From Thalassiosira profunda (taxonomy: Eukaryota > Bacillariophyta > Thalassiosirophyceae > Thalassiosirales > Thalassiosiraceae): 24,851 nucleotides of DNA. The stretch spans positions 1 to 24,851 of the forward strand of contig JALLAP010000223.1 of NCBI GenBank assembly GCA_036939355.1. Reading direction: 5' to 3'. The translations under genes were made by a program, and so were the position numbers. Below the pieces are notes generated by a model, which was not told the origin of the DNA, searched no databases, and was given only the letters and a program-made list of their open reading frames with translations. Positions 22,476 to 24,851 of the stretch are shown piece after piece; within the stretch, counting starts at the first letter, position 1; the number at the start of each line of letters is the position of its first letter.

Positions 22476-23543
22476 CGGGTCAGCTTTCCTGCGCCGCACG
22501 CAGGATTTGGTCCAGACATATGATGTGAGCAAATAGTGCCTGCAAAGAGCCAGCGGCCCCCTGCGCCAAACCTCTCAGAGCAAAACAACTTCATATCCAC
22601 CGAACTGCCCTTCGCCCTGGAGGCGACGCATGCCAAACTTGTTGTCCGATGAGGACGGCGCACGTCAACGGCCTCGCCTCGATGGCCCGCCGCCGCCGCG
22701 AGCCCAGCATCTCGCGCCGAAGCAACTTTCTCGCGCTCCCACAATGGCTCAGGAGCCGCCCCCCCCATCGCAATTGCAAATCCCCACCACTCAAGGGCCG
22801 CCCGGAGGCCTCCCTGGTCCAGGACACGGCCAATGACGCGCACACGCACGCGGACCACCCCCGCCATCAGTGTTGTCATCGTCTCAAAGTCCGTTGTTTT
22901 TGGCGGAGTGACAGTCGACCGCCTCCTCCGCCCGCCGCATGCTTTCGCAAAAATGAAGCAGGCCGATCCGACGTTGGAGGATGCCTTGGAGGACAAAGAT
23001 GTTGGCGTTCAGCTCCTGGCCTGGACCCCGGCTGAATACAAACGAATGAAGGAGATTTGGGCGAAACAGGTGGCCGAGTATCCACTCGGTCAACCACGCC
23101 GCTGGACTACCCACACACCCCATCGTCGTGCTCCGAGGACTCACCTTGGCTATCGACAGTATGGAAAGCGCCCCCCTCGTGGTGGACCACGTGAGGACGG
23201 AGACTCTGTGGGAGAATTGTGTGGTGAGGCGCGCAGTCTCCTCTCCGAGGGTTTCTTTGACATCATCTGGGCGTCCGCCCCAAAGATCCATTTCAGCCCC
23301 CTAATCTAAGTCTAGAATCATCTACGTGCAAAGAGGGGGCGAGATCGTTCGCCCCCTGAATCCCCCGCGGATCTTTGAACTGCGCTCTCCTTGGCGGCAA
23401 CAAATCGCCTGAAGCAAGCTAAGACAACAAAGTTGAACCCGGAAGTGACATATTGATCCCTCGGCCTCGCCGCCCTCTCGCATAATTTTCCGCCCGGTGC
23501 CGGTGTAGAGCTCTCAAACGTTTAACGCAGTACTACTACCTGT
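22476..23543. other. Gene-poor region with one coding-like fragment
   Basis: Nearly 1.1 kb without a gene I can support. The first 370 bp upstream of the acidic-protein gene presumably hold its promoter; long open frames there on both strands are GC-rich and have no protein character. At 22953-23090 one plus-strand stretch of about 45 codons (MKQADPTLEDALED ... EYKRMKEIWAKQ) looks like real protein. From 23091 to 23543 nothing is recognised. Confidence 0.5.
22953..23090 (+). pseudogene. Possible orphan coding fragment
   Basis: About 45 codons with an amphipathic, charged helix pattern (DVGVQLLAWTPAEYKRMKEIW), ending abruptly in Arg/His/Thr-rich text typical of non-coding GC-rich frames. No splice donor with a matching downstream exon is obvious. 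It could be a gene relic or an exon of an unrecognised gene. The pattern faintly recalls the last helix of bacterial TRAP solute receptors, but it is far too short to claim. Confidence 0.25.
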
Positions 23544-23737
23544 CTAAAACCCGTACGCGGCCAGCCGCGCGGTCGGGACGCCCTCCACACCGGACCCCTT
23601 CGGCTTCCGCCGTTTCTTGCCACTGACGCCGGCCGTGTGCTTCTTCTTTTTGCCCGCCTTCTTCTCTTTCTTAGAAAAGCAGCCTCCACGTCTGGAGGAT
23701 TGATCGCCGTTGCTTTGACCCCAATGCTGGCTGCAAC
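23544..23737 (-). pseudogene. Truncated, frameshifted copy of the KRI1 3' end
   Basis: Read on the minus strand this matches 13708-13911, the last 68 codons of KRI1 and the stop. It differs by a 2-nt net insertion near the AEAA-S codons (frameshift), an in-frame 12-nt deletion of EKVK-type codons, and scattered substitutions. The last 26 codons, including the TAG, differ at five bases, four of them silent. There is no upstream KRI1 sequence, so the copy is 5'-truncated and cannot make KRI1. It abuts the NAXD fragment. Confidence 0.85.
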
Positions 23738-23738
23738 G

Positions 23739-23788
23739 GAAACGGGCGCAGCAGCATCCGGCGGCATGCGCAGCAGACGAGAAATAGC
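23739..23788 (+). pseudogene. Copy of the NAXD 3' end
   Basis: 23739-23773 is identical over 35 bp to 21069-21103, followed by an extra CAG and then acgagaaatagc against gcgagaaatagc. It keeps the NAXD frame and stop (KRAQQHPAACA-DEK). The homology stops close after the stop codon on the right and at the KRI1 fragment on the left. Confidence 0.8.
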
Positions 23789-24851
23789 AAGGCACTTGGA
23801 ACGAAGAAGGGACGACTGGGCGCCATGAGCATTGCACGCAGCGGTCCGAACATGGCTAACAAGTGTGCGGTTATCCTTGGGGATGACAAACGCGGTTCCA
23901 AGGCCCTGTACATCTTATGCAAATTGTAGGCTAAATGTAATTGACCCGACCTTCCTCTTCAGTTGCCATCTTAGACCACTCAAAGAAGGTGATGGTGTTG
24001 GGGAGATGCCAATAGGTACCAGTACCAGTAGAGTGTTTCCACCTCTCACCCGAGGAGGCCTTTCGAAGGTCATCAACGTCCAAAAATCACCGCCATCTCT
24101 TGGGAGGAGGCCTTTCGAGAGGGGTCATCAATCTGAACCTCTGTTGCTGTTTGTGAATGACTTGTCTCTGTGCACGGCGATGTCGAGCAAAGCACCAGAT
24201 GGCCAGCAGATTTGCAACCCCTCTCCCCGACGGTCATTCACCAGACAATCTGTCATGACTTGTCCCAAGCGGCGATAGAAGTTGTCAAGTTGTCATGTGG
24301 AGTTTGCATCCCCTCAACATCATCTGTCCCCGATCCGACACACTCCTTTCCCTTTCCTGTAAAATCGGTGTCGGAACCAATACTGAGATGCGATGCGAGT
24401 AGCGCCATCTTATCACACTGTCAACATTGCAAACTTCATGTGAACAAAGCGGCGCACATCTTGCAAAGCGGCATCGATCCCACGCACGATCGGGAGGGCA
24501 GTTGAATTGGCAGCATTTTTTTCGAGTTGCAAGGGTTCGCACCACTCAACCTCATGCCATTCACGATCGAGGAGACAACTTGCAGGACAACAAGCGTTGC
24601 CGACAACACCGAGAGGGCAACTCTGCGCCGTTCGATGGTGCTCGTGCTCATAAATTTGTTGCAATCGCATTTCGCAAGAGCAGTTCATTTCACGCGCATA
24701 AACCCAAGCAGCGCTGCCCTGCCACCCGAAGCACCGCTCGAGCCTCTGCCTCCGGGCATTGCAATTGCAAGAGCTACAAGGTTGCCAAGCCAAGATCATG
24801 TGCCCCTCCGCGCCGCCCCGCCACGGCGCCGCCCGCCCCGTCTCCCCGCTG
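23789..24851. other. Gene-poor region at the right edge
   Basis: No gene can be supported in this last kilobase. Open frames on both strands have unlike-protein composition. A direct repeat lies at 24052-24131. An ATG at 24798 in a fair context (ATCATG) opens a plus-strand frame of 18 codons to the window edge (MCPSAPPRHG...), which might begin the next gene, but this cannot be judged. No tRNA or rRNA is seen. Confidence 0.4.
24052..24131. repeat. Short direct repeat, 25-28 bp units
   Basis: gaggaggcctttcga followed by a ggtcatcaa element occurs at 24052-24076 and again at 24104-24131, the second with 3 extra bases. The units start 52 bp apart. No larger element can be recognised around them. 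Confidence 0.75.

Noticed and set aside
22472..22996. Minus-strand frame upstream of the acidic protein as an extra exon
   Set aside because: Composition is Arg/Ala/Gly-rich with no conserved-looking stretch, and no donor site could be matched convincingly to the acceptor-like CAG before 22475.
23738..23830. A mobile element bounded by the KRI1 and NAXD fragments
   Set aside because: No terminal inverted repeats, target duplication or transposase could be seen.
24413..24799. 128-codon minus-strand frame near the right edge
   Set aside because: Composition (many Cys, Trp, Arg) is random-like, with no motif and no promoter or splice context.

Overview
The window is nuclear DNA from a eukaryotic alga, most likely a centric diatom of the Thalassiosira type. 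The evidence is spliced genes with short GT-AG introns (70-200 bp), a PhoX-like secreted protein that starts with the cysteine module seen in diatom proteins, a hydrophobic leader ending in Ala-Ala-Ala-Phe as in diatom plastid presequences, and an LRR plus coiled-coil protein that I associate from memory with a Thalassiosira family. The lineage is an inference; no rRNA or other marker gene is present.

Layout from left to right: (1) the 5' part of an unrecognised spliced gene on the minus strand (1-756); (2) a 2,584-residue chromatin protein on plus (1450-9373) with Q-rich, zinc-knuckle, DDT, AT-hook, WHIM-like, PHD, HMG-box and CXXC parts; (3) an LRR/coiled-coil protein on minus (9557-10819); (4) the ribosome-biogenesis factor KRI1 on plus (11231-13911); (5) a secreted DUF839/PhoX-like protein on plus (14315-16751); (6) a MORC-like GHKL ATPase with a RanBP2 zinc finger on minus (16825-19327); (7) the metabolite-repair enzyme NAXD on plus (19579-21114); (8) an acidic unrecognised protein on minus (21342-22475); (9) a gene-poor tail (22476-24851) that carries a composite relic in which the 3' ends of KRI1 and NAXD are joined back to back.

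Three single N characters (12354, 13082, 17586) are each flanked by two identical 72-bp copies. Equal length at all three points to unmerged contig overlaps (k-1 for k=73), not biology. Each adds 73 nt and breaks the frame, twice in KRI1 and once in the MORC gene. With one copy and the N left out, both genes read through in one frame.

The genes do not form a pathway. Two encode nuclear chromatin factors (DDT/PHD/HMG/CXXC protein, MORC), one acts in nucleolar 40S assembly (KRI1), one repairs damaged NAD(P)H and may be sent to the plastid (NAXD), and one is secreted. Neighbours are mostly divergent or convergent, with intergenic gaps of 73-700 bp. The points most worth following are the domain combination of the large chromatin protein, the non-canonical ATP-site motif of the MORC-like protein, the coiled-coil insert in NAXD, and the KRI1/NAXD relic.
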